Assembly: GCA_019057815.1 (NCBI GenBank)
Contig: JAHLWR010000010.1
Location: 1 to 64,000, forward strand
Length of the DNA: 64,000 bases
Reading direction: 5' to 3'
Source of the DNA: Candidatus Heimdallarchaeota archaeon
GTDB lineage: Archaea > Asgardarchaeota > Heimdallarchaeia > Heimdallarchaeales > Heimdallarchaeaceae
Under the pieces are notes generated by a model, which had not been told where the DNA came from, ran no database searches, and saw only the letters and a program-made list of their open reading frames with translations. Positions 8,730 through 17,389 of the stretch are shown here, one piece after another (the first letter of the stretch is position 1; the number at the start of each line of letters is the position of its first letter). Both the position numbers and the translations under genes were made by a program.

Positions 8730-9575
8730 TTATTTCACCTTTAATCCAAATTTTGGTTTCCAACCTTCTTCACGAAGTTTTCTTGAAGTTTTTTTAGGTT
8801 CTTTTAACCAATTTATCAAATCCTTTTTGATTTCTTCTGGTTTTTCCGCTAACAAAGCATTTGTTCTCATTAATGATTGTTCTAATCCCCACCTCTCTCT
8901 AAAGAAAATATTTGCTGGTTGATAATTATTTATTAGTAAATCAGAAGAAGATAGCTCCATTGCATAGTCAAACAAACCTGAAGATTTTGAATCACCAGAA
9001 AGAAAAATTCCTTTTTTTTCACGTAAAAACTTATCCCAGTCTTCAGGATTAAACATAGAAAAAAAGGGATGATCTTTGAATCTTCTTTTAAGATATGATA
9101 ATTCAGAAGAACTAGGTAAAGAATCAGAGTAAGTTATGATTGGATCTTCTTCCAAGATAAAAAAACCTAGAATAAATAGAGCATCAGCTTTGCTTTTATT
9201 GGGATTGAATACCTTTTCATTTATAAAAAATTTTAAGCTTGCATAGAAAACAATCAAATCTCCCACTGATAGTTTAGCAAGAGATAGGTATTTTCCAGTC
9301 AAATTCACCTCGAAAGTCAAATTAGAAAAATTAGGATTAATATAAGGGACAGCGCACTTAAGACGCCTAGGTAAATAATCTGATAAAAATCCACCTAGTC
9401 TACAACTAATCTCACTATATGTTCTACAATGATAGAAAGTTTCAACTGTATCTTCTTTACCAAAAATCACAGGAAAATAATCAAATTGCAATTCTTCATT
9501 GAAAACACCATGAGCTTTCCCTCCTTTCAATCCGCTGTCTAATCCTCTTCTAATAAATACTGCTTTTCTAGTCAT
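8730..9575 (-). CDS. Nmad3-like (nucleotide modification associated) protein
   Basis: About 281 residues resembling the nucleotide modification associated domain 3 family: an N-terminal AVFIRRGLDSGLKGGKAHG strand-loop, then SVGDLIVFYASLKFF and ALFILGFFILEED in the middle, which match the family's core strands. Nmad proteins were defined by their association with phage and island-encoded base-modification systems; biochemical function is not settled. Start is taken as ATG 9573-9575, with a GTGATT ribosome site just upstream; a GTG at 9584 is an alternative. The downstream fragment and the PLD gene follow with no gap, forming a decayed small operon. Confidence 0.6.
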   Translation of the reverse strand: MTRKAVFIRRGLDSGLKGGKAHGVFNEELQFDYFPVIFGKEDTVETFYHCRTYSEISCRLGGFLSDYLPRRLKCAVPYINPNFSNLTFEVNLTGKYLSLAKLSVGDLIVFYASLKFFINEKVFNPNKSKADALFILGFFILEEDPIITYSDSLPSSSELSYLKRRFKDHPFFSMFNPEDWDKFLREKKGIFLSGDSKSSGLFDYAMELSSSDLLINNYQPANIFFRERWGLEQSLMRTNALLAEKPEEIKKDLINWLKEPKKTSRKLREEGWKPKFGLKVK

Positions 9576-9638
9576 ACTAATCACTTATAATATTCAACAC
9601 CTATTTTTGAAATAAAACTACGGAATTATTTTTCTATA

Positions 9639-10073
9639 TTAAATATCTAATTTCTTTGCATATTTTTCAGCTGTTTTATTGTCTATTTTCCACATCAGTT
9701 TTGGTACAATCTTATCTGTATTTTCTGTTACCATCCTTTCAAAATCGTTTTTTGTTATTTTGTATAATATAGGCTTTTTTGAATCAATATCTACCACTAT
9801 CCATAATTCATCGGCTTTCAAAGAAGTAACTGTGCCTAAACTATCTTTAATAACCTGGCTATCAGAAAGATCGACAAGTGCAAATTTCTTTTTTGCGGTT
9901 GTTTTAACTTCAATTGTTATTTTTTCATTTGTAATTTGATGTGTTGCTTCTAAGTCCCAATGATAATTTTCTTTATTTGAAACTTTTTCCACACGATATT
10001 GTAGACTTTCAAAATACTTCCCTACAAGTTTTTCCCCCTTTCTACTTTTCAAAATATTTGAATCTTTACTCAT
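9639..10073 (-). CDS. Small PD-(D/E)XK nuclease-like protein
   Basis: The 144-residue protein has a compact restriction-endonuclease-like fold. An N-terminal helix carries GEKLVGKYFESLQY, the acidic residue lies in YHWDLEAT, and the catalytic strand is ITIEVKTT (E-x-K). A further strand ELWIVVDIDSKKP follows. This order is typical of stand-alone Mrr/Holliday-resolvase-like nucleases found next to restriction genes. It is monocistronic; ATG start at 10071-10073. The substrate cannot be told from sequence. Confidence 0.65.
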   Translation of the reverse strand: MSKDSNILKSRKGEKLVGKYFESLQYRVEKVSNKENYHWDLEATHQITNEKITIEVKTTAKKKFALVDLSDSQVIKDSLGTVTSLKADELWIVVDIDSKKPILYKITKNDFERMVTENTDKIVPKLMWKIDNKTAEKYAKKLDI

Positions 10074-10175
10074 AAAATTCCCTTCTAGAACTTATGTATA
10101 GTTTGAATTATCTAAACAATTGTATATATTTATTGAAAACATAATATAAATGTTCTCTAGCAGATATATAATTCG

Positions 10176-10964
10176 TTATTCTCTTATAATCACATCTCCG
10201 TTGTCGAATACATATACTCTATTGCTTTCTAAAGGAATCCATTTCTCATTTCTAGTTAAAGGAACTGTAGCAATTACAACAGCTTCTTCTTTTACTGGTT
10301 TCATTAATAATTCTAATTCTTTACTTTCTGATTTTATTGCTTCCATAAATGGTGGTTTTCTTTCCACATAATAGAGTGTATTCCCTTTTCTATATGCATA
10401 CATTTTTTCTCCATCTGATAACAGAAAATTAAATGACCCATATTCAGATATTGTTCCTGTTATTTCATTTAATGTATCAACTAGTTCTCTTTCTGTTGCT
10501 TCTTTTCCTATTTTCCTCATTTCTTCCATTATTACACAGAAAGCTAGTTCTGAATCACTCTCTCCTTCAGGTTGATAGGTTTCTAAAGAAGTTAAGTGCC
10601 CTTTTTGCATATCTTCCAACATTTTTCTTTTGTTTAAATGACCATTATGAGCAAAAACCCAAGTTTTAACAAATAACTCTCTCGTGAATGGATGGGTATT
10701 TTCTATAGTTTGTTTACCTACTGAAGCATATCTTATATGTGAAATAAATAAATTACCTTCAAACATATGAGGATTAGTTATTATCTTCTCTACTTTCTCG
10801 CTTGTCATTGCCATAATTGGCTCTTTTTCAACTATCCATTTGTTCTTACAAAAATATGCATATCCCCAACCATGATAGTTCCTTGTTGAGTGCTCTCGCA
10901 GAATTTTGAATGAAAAAGAGATGTTTGTCTCTTTATTACAATTTATTCCTAATAACTCACACAT
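10176..10964 (-). CDS. Class II glutamine amidotransferase (YafJ/EgtC-like)
   Basis: The frame is open from a TTG at 10973, but the ATG at 10962-10964 puts Cys at position 2 (MCELLG), which is the N-terminal nucleophile of Ntn-type class II glutamine amidotransferases. Supporting motifs are HGWGYAYF, SHIRYAS, NTHPF and FAHNGHLN, in the expected order. At about 262 residues it matches stand-alone YafJ/EgtC-like enzymes, which hydrolyse glutamine or gamma-glutamyl amide bonds. No partner synthase is adjacent, so the substrate is unknown. It looks like a housekeeping-type gene within a defence-rich stretch. Confidence 0.85.
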   Translation of the reverse strand: MCELLGINCNKETNISFSFKILREHSTRNYHGWGYAYFCKNKWIVEKEPIMAMTSEKVEKIITNPHMFEGNLFISHIRYASVGKQTIENTHPFTRELFVKTWVFAHNGHLNKRKMLEDMQKGHLTSLETYQPEGESDSELAFCVIMEEMRKIGKEATERELVDTLNEITGTISEYGSFNFLLSDGEKMYAYRKGNTLYYVERKPPFMEAIKSESKELELLMKPVKEEAVVIATVPLTRNEKWIPLESNRVYVFDNGDVIIRE

Positions 10965-11072
10965 AAATAACAATCATATAAAGAAATTTTATTTCAAAAG
11001 CTTTTCTGATTTTAAAAGGCAGTATTTTTTCTTTTTACTTCTTCCGATAAGACTTAAATATAATTTCTCCTA

Positions 11073-11678
11073 ATGATGAGCATGAAAGCTGCAATTGAAA
11101 AATTACAGAAATTATTAGATTTAATATTAGTAGTAGAACCAAATTTCCTTAAAAAACAAGAAAAGAATAAATCAACAGTCATAAGAAACTACGGTCAAGT
11201 ATTTTCCAGTAGTAACATTAAACAATTAACTGAACACAAATTTAGAGATTTTCTGAAATATGAAGAAAATTTGCATTGGACAGGTTTGCAGAGACAGGGA
11301 TCTAATCTGTGTAAAGACATGAGAAAGCTTCGTGATACCCTTGAAATTCTGATTGATGAAACAGTTCCCCTTTCAAATAGGGTGACTAGAGCGGAAAAAA
11401 CGGCTTATATGGGCAAGGCAATAATAACTCCAATCCTACAAGTTTCATTCCCAGAGAAATATGGCATTTGGAACGAAATTTCTGAAGAAACAATGAAAAA
11501 TTTAGGAATTTTCCCCAACAGAAATAAAAGGGAATTTGGTGATTGGTACGCTGAAATTAACTCCAGACTGGTTGAAATATCAAAAAACCTAAGAATAGAC
11601 CTTTGGACATTAGACACACTTCTTTATTTGTGGGGTATAATTGAAAAAAAACTAATGGACCTATTGATGCATAGCTGA
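11073..11678 (+). CDS. Conserved hypothetical protein with helix-hairpin-helix-like core
   Basis: The 201-residue protein is mostly helical. The segment HWTGLQRQG near residue 69 and the segment IITPILQVSFPEKYGIWNE (about 116-134), followed by LGIFPNR and DLWTLDTLLYLWG near the C terminus, recall a family of prokaryotic proteins with a DNA-glycosylase-like helix-hairpin-helix fold that sits near restriction genes. The assignment is by eye and weak. Start is the first of clustered ATGs (11073), about 24 bases after a TATA-like TTAAATATAAT, consistent with a leaderless transcript. Confidence 0.5.
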   Translation: MMSMKAAIEKLQKLLDLILVVEPNFLKKQEKNKSTVIRNYGQVFSSSNIKQLTEHKFRDFLKYEENLHWTGLQRQGSNLCKDMRKLRDTLEILIDETVPLSNRVTRAEKTAYMGKAIITPILQVSFPEKYGIWNEISEETMKNLGIFPNRNKREFGDWYAEINSRLVEISKNLRIDLWTLDTLLYLWGIIEKKLMDLLMHS

Positions 11679-11722
11679 TGTAAGAAACTTAACGATAGAA
11701 AGGATACATCCAAATCAGATGT

Positions 11723-11884
11723 TTACTTTTGTAGTTCTTTAACTAACTCCTCCTCATGTCCTCCTTCAAGTGCCATTAATATCAATTTTTCTGGTTTCTT
11801 CCAATAAGCATCAGAAAACCGCTTCAGTTGTTTAATACAGTTATGAACTATCCTTGGTTTAGTATCTCTGTAATATGTTAGTTA
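11723..11884 (-). pseudogene. C-terminal gene remnant
   Basis: A minus-strand frame reads RDTKPRIVHNCIKQLKRFSD, continues with a KKPEKLILMALEGG segment and ends in EELVKELQK and a stop at 11723-11725. Its composition is clearly protein-like, but it has no start codon except a late internal ATG and is closed by a stop at its 5' end. It looks like the tail of a lost gene. No family is recognised. The rest of 11679-11946 holds nothing else convincing. Confidence 0.35.
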
Positions 11885-11946
11885 ATTGATAGTATTTGAC
11901 ATTGTAATAGTTGCGTTTTACTCCTTTATTGTTACCTCAGCACTAT

Positions 11947-12585
11947 ATGAAGATGAAAACAATGAATAAAAGAATTGAAAAATTTATCAATTATTGGAGA
12001 ACATTTCGTTCTTGTACTGAAATTGACATCGAAAGCTGGTTTAGAATTAAAGCACTTGAATACAAAGATGAAGAAGTTTTTTATATCTCAGAAAGAATGC
12101 TACAAACTTATCTATTCTTGAATATTGAAGATATTTTTCCTGAATGTAAAGAACTCATTCTCTATGAAAGACCTCTTTTTGATAAACATTCAACACAGTT
12201 TGGTAAGTTTGATTTTTTGTTTTTGACAAAAGAAAACAAATTAATGGTCATTGAAACAAAGATTATAGGTTCTAATTTTGGAGGAAAAACTGAGAGAACA
12301 AAAAGAACAAAAAAAAGGAGAAAAATCAAGGAACAGTTAATTAGAGATAAAAGACAACTTATTTCTTTAGGAATCCCAGAAGAATTGGTCTTATGTAGAA
12401 TCTTTGCAACTGATAATTTTTGGACAGAAATGGAGAGAAATTACTTAGGTGAACAAATCCAAGCTCAGTATATTTCCACTTCTGAACTGGAAAAGTGGAT
12501 TGAAAATATATGTAATTCGTCACATCAATTTGATATTAAGAAACATATCAGAATATTTGCTGTTTTAGCTAGAGGATGGCCATAA
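11947..12585 (+). CDS. PD-(D/E)XK nuclease-like hypothetical protein
   Basis: About 212 residues. A helical N terminus is followed by QFGKFDFLFLTKENKLMVIE and then TKIIG, giving the D-x(n)-E-x-K signature of restriction-like nucleases. A basic stretch (KTERTKRTKKRRKIKEQL) comes right after and may contact nucleic acid. The C-terminal ISTSELEKWIENI recalls tails of archaeal RecB/NucS-like nucleases. The frame is open from a TTG at 11911, but the residues before the ATG at 11947 look non-coding, so the ATG is preferred. Confidence 0.55.
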   Translation: MKMKTMNKRIEKFINYWRTFRSCTEIDIESWFRIKALEYKDEEVFYISERMLQTYLFLNIEDIFPECKELILYERPLFDKHSTQFGKFDFLFLTKENKLMVIETKIIGSNFGGKTERTKRTKKRRKIKEQLIRDKRQLISLGIPEELVLCRIFATDNFWTEMERNYLGEQIQAQYISTSELEKWIENICNSSHQFDIKKHIRIFAVLARGWP

Positions 12586-12704
12586 CTCATAAACAAACAA
12601 AATTACATAAATTAGAAACTGATAGAATAACAGAAATGATTTTATGATGAGAAATGAGTGGAAAAGATTTATATTTATTCTTGACATGAATATTTGATGA
12701 TAAA

Positions 12705-12896
12705 ATGATTGAAAATAAGGAAAAACCAAAAGCAGAGATAGAATTAATTTTTGAAAGGGCAACTAAAAACACATGGAAATTTGAAGAAGTTACTCAGCCG
12801 GGTGTAGCTACAGTATTGAACAGCCTCTATGTTCAAAAATCAGCATTTAAGAATCAACCTAATAGGATTAAAGTTACGATAGAACTTGTTGAATAA
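12705..12896 (+). CDS. Small conserved archaeal protein
   Basis: The 63-residue protein reads as a compact beta-rich domain: KAEIELIFERATKNTWKFEE, then GVATVLNSLYVQKSAF, and it ends in IKVTIELVE. Short proteins of this design (paired strands with a T-K-N-T turn and an LYV-x-K motif) are widespread in prokaryotes and have no assigned function. A TATA-like TTTATATTTATT lies 35 bases upstream, and GATGATAAA precedes the ATG. Confidence 0.65.
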   Translation: MIENKEKPKAEIELIFERATKNTWKFEEVTQPGVATVLNSLYVQKSAFKNQPNRIKVTIELVE

Positions 12897-13052
12897 GCTA
12901 GTATATAACAGAATCATATGTTTATTGACATTCTCTTTGTTTCATTCAACTAAGAGTAAATGAATTGTTCTCTTGATATTTCATTATTTCGATATCCATG
13001 CCAATAATTCAAAAAATAAGTAAAATGAATAGTAAGATAGTTCTTTCTATTC

Positions 13053-13274
13053 TTAATATCTTCTTGGTTTTTGCTGTTGAAAGCACTCTCTACAATACAC
13101 TGGTCTTGATCCATCAGGTTTGAAAGGAACTTCTGTTTCTTGCTTACATTTAGCACAAGTAGCTTTATGAAGTTCAACTGGTCTCCTTTGACCATATCCT
13201 GAACTTCTTCCTCTATTTCCACTTCTATTGTCTGGTCTACCGCTATTTCTATTTCGATTATCTCTATATGACAT
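13053..13274 (-). CDS. RG-rich CxxC...CxxC zinc-ribbon protein
   Basis: 73 residues from ATG 13272-13274; a longer frame begins at 13313 but its extra residues look non-coding. The N-terminal half is rich in Arg, Gly, Asn and Ser (RNRNSGRPDNRSGNRGRSSG), like RGG-type RNA-binding tails. The C-terminal half is CAKCKQETEVPFKPDGSRP followed by VYCRECF, a two-pair zinc ribbon. Proteins with this CxxC-x17-CxxC domain are common in several archaeal and candidate-phylum lineages and are thought to bind nucleic acid. The sequence AAAGGT is a possible ribosome site. Confidence 0.75.
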   Translation of the reverse strand: MSYRDNRNRNSGRPDNRSGNRGRSSGYGQRRPVELHKATCAKCKQETEVPFKPDGSRPVYCRECFQQQKPRRY

Positions 13275-13456
13275 TGTTTTTACCTTTGTTTTTTTGCAGC
13301 TAACAGTTAGCAAAATTAGTTAATCTATTCAAATAAACTGTCGTTTTTTGTTCCTTTCAACCGGTTATCTATAACTACCTAGTTTTAGCTAATCGCATTC
13401 TCTACAAAGCAGTGGAAGAATCTCTGCTATTTAAACAATGATATAGGAATGAAATT

Positions 13457-14650
13457 CTAGATTAAATCATTATTTATTCCTTTTATCTGCTCAATTAATA
13501 GCTTAACTGACTTATCAATTGAATCCATTTCAAATAATGCTGCTTCCTTTCCCCCAAGACTTAACAATTCTTCTGGATTTTCCCTGAAATAATTCAACCA
13601 CACTCTGAGATAATTCGCTAATCTCTTTTGCATTCTCTTCTCTAATTCTATTATTTTATCTGATTTCTTTCTGTTGCATGTTTTACATGTTGGAAAAAGA
13701 TTCAAGAATCTATCAATCGGATACTTCGACCAAGGGATAAAATGATCCAAGTCAAATGATTTTATTTCTTCTTCACAATAAATGCATCTCATTGGTTCGA
13801 AGATACTTGCAACTATCTCTCTTAATCTTCTCATTTGAGTTGTTCCTCTTTCTGGAACTCTTGTGTGCAGATATAACCCATGGAATAGTGCATAAATCGC
13901 TTTAGCGTCGGATTTAAGATATGATTCAATGGTAAATTCTATCCATCTCTTGATTACTGCATCCTTTATGAAAAATCGCGATTTTGCCAATTCTGTGTAT
14001 GTATAATGTCCCATCTGGATGTAAGCTGTCTCATCAGCTTCTAAATCGCTCCAAGAATAAGGTTTTTTTGTTCCACCCCACGATTCAGACTTTTGTCTTA
14101 TTTTCTGATAATCGTCATGTTCTTCTAAAGATATACTTGTGTTTATTAACCCAAATAGTGTAAAAGATGGGTCTTTGATGTTTATTCCTTCTACTAATTC
14201 TTCCTCTCTTCTTTCATTACTTGCTATTTGTATATATTTCAAAGGTTGTTCTACAACTTTCCTTCTCATCTTTATTAATAGAGAAACTAATTGCTCACTT
14301 AAAATATAATTTGATTCTATCTTGTCCTTGATATTTAGAATAGCTTCAGGTTCAGAGTAAACTAATTGTTTATTTGTCTCTTTCTCATTGAATTCTCTAA
14401 CGATCTTACTCAAAGCTATCTGTGTGTTTCCCTGTCTGACACCATCTTCTTCATAAATCATTAGAGGATAATAGTAATATAACCATCTTTTTGCTAAATA
14501 GATAATCGGGATGTTATGAAAACCATTCTTCGGGTACTCATTAGGATTTTCAATTATGTAATCGATTATAGCTGAAACAAGTGCAAATTTATATGTGCTA
14601 GATTTTTTCTCATCAAAAAGAACTGACTCTAAGCTCATTAAAACTTCCAT
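13457..14650 (-). CDS. HNH endonuclease
   Basis: The 397-residue protein has a C-terminal HNH nuclease motif: CIYCEEEIKSFDLDHFIPWS, then NLFPTCKTCNRKKSDK. This gives two CxxC zinc pairs, the D-H catalytic pair and the N-x(n)-C..CN-x2-K ending. The N-terminal 280 residues are helical and may recognise a target or partner. This architecture is common in stand-alone HNH enzymes of defence islands, including some modified-DNA restriction enzymes. Start ATG at 14648-14650. Transcribed alone; downstream is the RG-rich zinc ribbon on the same strand. Confidence 0.8.
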   Translation of the reverse strand: MEVLMSLESVLFDEKKSSTYKFALVSAIIDYIIENPNEYPKNGFHNIPIIYLAKRWLYYYYPLMIYEEDGVRQGNTQIALSKIVREFNEKETNKQLVYSEPEAILNIKDKIESNYILSEQLVSLLIKMRRKVVEQPLKYIQIASNERREEELVEGINIKDPSFTLFGLINTSISLEEHDDYQKIRQKSESWGGTKKPYSWSDLEADETAYIQMGHYTYTELAKSRFFIKDAVIKRWIEFTIESYLKSDAKAIYALFHGLYLHTRVPERGTTQMRRLREIVASIFEPMRCIYCEEEIKSFDLDHFIPWSKYPIDRFLNLFPTCKTCNRKKSDKIIELEKRMQKRLANYLRVWLNYFRENPEELLSLGGKEAALFEMDSIDKSVKLLIEQIKGINNDLI

Positions 14651-14829
14651 AAACTTCTATTCTTTATTTCATAGATAAAAATTCCTACTGAATTTCGTTC
14701 GAACTTCAAGTTGATTTAGGTTATTTTATTAATTCAGGAGTAGAGTATGTATGTACTCTTTTTCATTTATTTCAGATACAAGCTAAACTTCTCTTTGATT
14801 CCTATAATATGTAATTATTTTCGAAAAAA

Positions 14830-15087
14830 ATTTCTTTTGAAGACTTCTTGACATATTGGAAGGTAAAAGAGAATGAGAAGTCTATGAAAACTTTTAGCTT
14901 CATTTTTCTATGAAGAATTAAGTTTAGAAGAATAGAAAGCACTTTTAAAATGCTTGATAAAATAGGGAAGAAGGCTCAGAATGAATACCAACAAATATGC
15001 TATTTTATAGCTTTATATAATTGGAGTGAACAAGAAGGAAAAGGAAAAAAAGCAGAATACTTTCAAAGGAAAATTATGGACGACTAG
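14830..15087 (+). pseudogene. Decayed coding remnant before a frameshifted gene
   Basis: Two short same-strand frames look protein-like. One is ISFEDFLTYWKVKENEKSMK, ending at a TGA near 14903. The other begins near 14935 with ESTFKMLDKIGKKAQNEYQQ, continues with an ALYNWSEQEG segment and ends in KIMDD with a TAG at 15085-15087. They are in different frames and separated by stops, as expected of a decayed gene. A 45-residue protein from ATG 14950 remains possible. No family is recognised. Bases 14651-14829 show nothing else. Confidence 0.35.
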
Positions 15088-15140
15088 AAAAATTAATATT
15101 TATCAAGATTTACTGTAAAAAAATAGAGTTAGGTGTTAAG

Positions 15141-15518
15141 ATGAGATTTAAAATTCATTCAAATCAATTCTCAGTTTGGCAGAATGATAGATGGGAAATT
15201 CTTGTAAAGCAATCAATGGATAAAGGTGGAATTTTTTATGCTGAAGAAGATAGTTGGATTGGAAGCTGGATAGAATTCCCGTTACCTTCTATCTTTTCTT
15301 TAGAATTTGAAGGGATATCTTATTCAAAACGAATATTGCTAGATGAAAATTATGTTGAAGTATATGTTGAAAACAAATCCTTACTTCATCAACTAGCATT
15401 TCAACTAAGAGATTGGTTTGCAATTCAAAATTCTGAAAATACAAAAGAAAGCAATCCTATTGATTTAATTCTTAAAAGAAAAAGAAAAAGAACTATATTC
15501 CTTATTTCAATCTGTTAA
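15141..15518 (+). CDS. Unknown protein, N-terminal part of a frameshifted gene
   Basis: A 125-residue frame with a beta-rich start (RFKIHSNQFSVWQNDRWEIL). The last 15 residues (RKRKRTIFLISIC) are out of character. At the purine-rich tract near 15472-15490, the +1 frame instead continues as KEKEKELYSLFQSVKEEKKK and runs without a stop into the next frame at 15547. One extra base (or two missing) there splits a single gene of about 380 residues. It is annotated in two parts; function unknown. A TATA-like element is seen about 40 bases upstream. Confidence 0.55.
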   Translation: MRFKIHSNQFSVWQNDRWEILVKQSMDKGGIFYAEEDSWIGSWIEFPLPSIFSLEFEGISYSKRILLDENYVEVYVENKSLLHQLAFQLRDWFAIQNSENTKESNPIDLILKRKRKRTIFLISIC

Positions 15519-15546
15519 AGAGGAAAAGAAAAAGGCTGAAGAAGAA

Positions 15547-16284
15547 ATGACTATAGAGGAAATTAGAAAGTATGGTTGGGAACAAAAAAGCAAAATTTTA
15601 TCTGATTATTTAGTCTCTTTTCGAAATATACAATGGCCAAAACCATATTCAGAAAGATATTACAAGAAAAAGATGGATGAAAAATTAGAAAATCTTCTCA
15701 AGAACATAAACATCAATGATTTCTTTAAGATTGCTTGTCTTCGGGAGTTGAAATCTGTAACAGAGAGAGCTACAATCATTTGGGAAGAGTATAAAAGAAA
15801 TATGGGTAAAGAAGACACTAAGAAGATGAAAAATCTCTTGGAGAAAACTGAAAATGTTATAACGGAATTAAATAAATGGAAAAAAAACACCGAAAATTCT
15901 ATTGGGCGTGCAAACTGGATAGATAAGGATTATGGAAATATCTTCAACCCTACAAATGATGTTCTCTCTCAATTAAAACAAGAAGTGTTGAGATTGGTGA
16001 ATGAAGAAGAACAAAGATCAGCTGAACAAGAAGAAGAAAAAAGAGTTTTAGATCAACTCAAATCTTTAGATCCCGGAATTCAGATCAATATTGATAGATT
16101 AGGTGAGATTTGTATTTTGGATAAGGAATCAACAATAAGGATAATCAAAAACTTACTACAGAAAAACTCAGATTTAGGGAAGTATTATGAAAAACAGCAG
16201 GTTTTCCTCCCAGATAGCAGCTTAATATCTGAAATTGACAAATTATTCAAAATGTTTGAGAATGGAATTAATAAAAAGAAATAG
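15547..16284 (+). CDS. Unknown protein, C-terminal part of a frameshifted gene
   Basis: A 245-residue frame, in reality the continuation of 15141-15518: the same frame is open upstream to about 15475 and joins the preceding sequence after correcting one base. It is highly charged and helical. Around residue 190 it has a winged-helix-like segment (IDRLGEICILDKESTIRIIK) close to the C terminus. The ATG at 15547 has no convincing ribosome site, supporting the single-gene reading. Whether the break is natural decay, programmed frameshifting or a sequencing error in the purine tract cannot be judged here. Confidence 0.55.
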   Translation: MTIEEIRKYGWEQKSKILSDYLVSFRNIQWPKPYSERYYKKKMDEKLENLLKNININDFFKIACLRELKSVTERATIIWEEYKRNMGKEDTKKMKNLLEKTENVITELNKWKKNTENSIGRANWIDKDYGNIFNPTNDVLSQLKQEVLRLVNEEEQRSAEQEEEKRVLDQLKSLDPGIQINIDRLGEICILDKESTIRIIKNLLQKNSDLGKYYEKQQVFLPDSSLISEIDKLFKMFENGINKKK

Positions 16285-16337
16285 GGAACTGTAAATAATA
16301 TCTTCAAAAAACTAAAAAGGAGAATAATCTTTGTTTA

Positions 16338-16400
16338 ATCACGTCCCAAAACTAGTCTGAGGGGACTAGAGATTCTCTAAGGGAGAAAGAGAGTTTTAGC
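16338..16400 (+). repeat. Solo left end of the IS5-like element
   Basis: The sequence from ACGTCCCAAAACTAGTCTGA to GGGAGAAAGAGAGTTTTA closely matches the left end of the IS at 3681-3744, including the CTAGTC...GACTAG hairpin. No transposase follows. It is a remnant of a former insertion or a small passive derivative. It lies just past the 3' end of a PLD gene. Confidence 0.75.
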
Positions 16401-16419
16401 ATAGAAATGCTGAAGATCT

Positions 16420-17214
16420 TCAAATTTCTGTTGATTCTTTTTTTTCTATTAGTTTCAATATTGAATTAACTACTTCTTCTACTACATTGTGATCCAATGT
16501 TACTAACCCTGCTTCCCAGCTTTGTCCTCCTGATGATTGTACTATAAAATTCATCGATGATATTATTGCTAATGCTCTATCTATTACAATTATTTTTGCA
16601 TGAACACTTTCATTATTGTATAACCTTATTTCTTCATCTTTTAACAAAGTATGATATCCTTTATCCTCCCCATTATCTGGTTTTCTCATTATTACTGTAA
16701 CTGTTACTCCTTTTTCTTTTGCTTCTCTCAATGTTTCACTTAAATTACATTTTCTTATCCATGGATTAGTCACTAACACTTCTGCTTTAGCATTCACTAT
16801 TACATCTTTTGAGAATTCATCTAAAAATCTCCCTTCTAGAAAGAAGTGTCTTCTATTCAAATCTATTTTTAATTTTTTCAAATCTTTCCATTGATCAATC
16901 CATTTTGCTAGATCCTTTTGTACTTCCTCTGAAATTCTGACTACTGGAGCTGATTTTTCTTCTTGTTCTTGTTCAAAATATGTTTTATACTCATTATAGA
17001 GGGCTTTGTCTACTCTATATTCCGTTTGTTCATTAACTTTTATTTTTCTTATAGCATCTACATTGAACATCTCTCGCAGAACCAATTTTAGCTTATCTGT
17101 TGAAAGTCCTGTGCTATCTCTGATTTCATTCCATGTATAAGCTCCATCTATAGCTATCGCTTTAATTACCCGACCTTTCCATGATCCTAGATATTTTGGT
17201 GCTTCTTCTGCCAT
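16420..17214 (-). CDS. Winged-helix plus PLD-like nuclease
   Basis: 264 residues. Residues 10-70 form a helix-turn-helix/winged-helix (WNEIRDSTGLSTDKLKLVLR), residues 75-120 are a charged linker, and residues 125-260 are a PLD domain with the HKD motif VHAKIIVIDRALAIISSMNF. A DNA-binding winged helix joined to a single HKD domain suggests a dimeric DNA nuclease or a nucleic-acid-processing regulator. It is one of three HKD proteins in the window (the others at 8143 and 51471). Monocistronic, ATG start; a solo IS end lies beyond its 3' end. Confidence 0.8.
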   Translation of the reverse strand: MAEEAPKYLGSWKGRVIKAIAIDGAYTWNEIRDSTGLSTDKLKLVLREMFNVDAIRKIKVNEQTEYRVDKALYNEYKTYFEQEQEEKSAPVVRISEEVQKDLAKWIDQWKDLKKLKIDLNRRHFFLEGRFLDEFSKDVIVNAKAEVLVTNPWIRKCNLSETLREAKEKGVTVTVIMRKPDNGEDKGYHTLLKDEEIRLYNNESVHAKIIVIDRALAIISSMNFIVQSSGGQSWEAGLVTLDHNVVEEVVNSILKLIEKKESTEI

Positions 17215-17389
17215 TTTATTATCCTGTAGAGTTTTTTTCTTATTGATATAAATCTTATTATCAGCAATTATTAGATACCCAGATAATGATATGCTTAAGA
17301 AAATGAGAGATCAGAATACTATAATAGGTTTATACTAACTAACAAGAGAAGTAAAAGATGAGTTTACTAGTCTACCAAGAATATTTAAT

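Noticed and set aside
12950-13222. A 90-residue minus-strand frame overlapping the RG-rich zinc ribbon
   Set aside because: It is another frame of the zinc-ribbon gene at 13053-13274, which has clear Cys pairs. This frame shows no motif or ribosome site.
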